NCBI GenBank assembly: GCA_027488115.1
Contig: JAIYCG010000026.1
Span: forward strand, 35,602-99,601
DNA: 64,000 nucleotides
From: Comamonadaceae bacterium
Lineage (GTDB): Bacteria; Pseudomonadota; Gammaproteobacteria; Burkholderiales; Burkholderiaceae_C
Direction: 5' to 3'
The translations under genes and the position numbers were made by a program. The notes under the pieces are model-generated. The model was not told the DNA's origin. It worked only from the letters and a program-made list of their open reading frames with translations, and did no database searches. Position 1 is the first letter of the stretch. Each line of letters starts with the position of its first letter. Of this stretch, positions 63,301 through 64,000 are shown one piece after another.

Positions 63301-63792
63301 ATGAAACACATCATCGCAGTTTTGCTAGAAAACGAACCCGGCGCATTGTCTCGGGTGGTCGGCTTGTTCTCCGCACGGGGTTACAACATTGAGTCGCTCA
63401 GTGTGGCGCCTACCGAAGATCCCAGCTTGTCACGCATGACCATTCAAACGGCTGGTTCTGACGACGTCATTGAACAAATTACCAAGCACCTCAACCGCCT
63501 CATCGAAGTGGTCAAAGTGGTTGACTTAACCGAAGGCGCCTACACCGAGCGCGAACTGATGCTGGTCAAAGTTCGCGCTGTGGGCAAAGAACGTGAAGAG
63601 ATGAAGCGCATGGCCGACATCTTCCGCGGTCGTGTGATTGATGTCACCGACAAAAGCTACACCGTGGAACTGACGGGCGACCAATCCAAAAACGATGCGT
63701 TTTTGGAAGCACTCGACCGCAGCGCCATTCTTGAGACAGTCCGCACTGGTGCCTGTGGCATTGGTCGGGGTGAGCGCATATTGCGCGCCTAA
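63301..63792 (+). CDS. ilvN: Acetolactate synthase small (regulatory) subunit
   Basis: A 163-residue regulatory subunit that gives valine feedback control to IlvB. The N-terminal ACT domain (about residues 1-80: MKHIIAVLLENEPGALSRVVGLFSARGYNIESLSV) binds the effector, followed by the second conserved half ending RTGACGIGRGERILRA. ATG 63301 has AGAGGA upstream; a start at 63265 would add residues inside the hairpin region. ilvC follows after 63 bases. Confidence 0.97.
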   Translation: MKHIIAVLLENEPGALSRVVGLFSARGYNIESLSVAPTEDPSLSRMTIQTAGSDDVIEQITKHLNRLIEVVKVVDLTEGAYTERELMLVKVRAVGKEREEMKRMADIFRGRVIDVTDKSYTVELTGDQSKNDAFLEALDRSAILETVRTGACGIGRGERILRA

Positions 63793-63843
63793 CGCAAAGA
63801 TTAACCTCGCGTTTGACCCATTTATTTTTTGAATAATTTTTGA

Positions 63844-64000
<157 letters not shown>

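Overview
The window looks like a chromosomal segment of a betaproteobacterium of the order Burkholderiales, most likely Comamonadaceae (a Limnohabitans/Rhodoferax-like lineage is my guess). The basis is resemblance of housekeeping genes: a Lys/Ala/Pro-rich N-terminal extension on RpoD, a dnaG-rpoD pair, dnaX-ybaB-recR, ilvBNC, a sigma factor/DUF3619/DUF3106/RDD cluster, and many TRAP and Bug-type solute-binding proteins. I see no prophage, insertion sequence, CRISPR array, tRNA or rRNA. Genes are densely packed and no gene-free stretch exceeds 300 bases.

Region by region. 1-10.9 kb is a catabolic block on the + strand: the end of a TRAP transporter (dctM, dctP); a shikimate/quinate dehydrogenase-like gene; an HPPD-like vicinal-oxygen-chelate gene and a 3-dehydroshikimate-dehydratase-like TIM barrel; an aldo/keto reductase; a Bug/TctC-type binding protein; a UbiD decarboxylase; and a two-gene molybdenum hydroxylase (2Fe-2S subunit plus molybdopterin subunit). 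Together they suggest uptake and conversion of hydroaromatic or aromatic acids. 11-13 kb on the - strand is soxXYZA without soxB, with an unusual SoxY C-terminus. A lone paaZ follows, then a TerC/YjbE-type membrane protein under a clear yybP-ykoY (manganese) riboswitch. 16.7-22 kb holds rpoD and dnaG. 22-27 kb is a TRAP/FAH-hydrolase operon diverging from a MarR regulator over a perfect 20-bp palindrome. Then come a MATE transporter, an ArnT-like membrane protein, rpmE2, rho and trxA.

32.9-37 kb holds a flavoprotein, a 4.5S RNA gene (ffs, - strand), dnaX with a nine-A slippage site, ybaB/ebfC and recR. 37-46.5 kb has an orphan ABC binding protein, mltD, gloB, a methyltransferase, rnhA, and an RND efflux pair. 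46.5-52 kb is moaA-mobA-moeA behind an SDR and an aldehyde dehydrogenase; the molybdenum cofactor genes could serve the molybdenum hydroxylase upstream. 52-58 kb has the two kinds of pyrophosphatase (membrane hppA and soluble ppa) facing away from each other, a DUF482 acyltransferase-like gene, nadE and a PII gene. 58-61 kb is LOG, dgkA and the ECF sigma-factor cluster. 61-64 kb is ilvB-ilvN-ilvC with a possible leader peptide; the visible start of ilvC carries Gly-to-Cys changes in its NADPH-binding fingerprint.

Most of the window is ordinary core genome. The items I would look at first are the riboswitch with its anti-Shine-Dalgarno hairpin, the dnaX A9 site, the altered ilvC fingerprint, the SoxY tail, the degenerate HPPD-like protein beside a dehydroshikimate-dehydratase-like gene, and the MarR palindrome.
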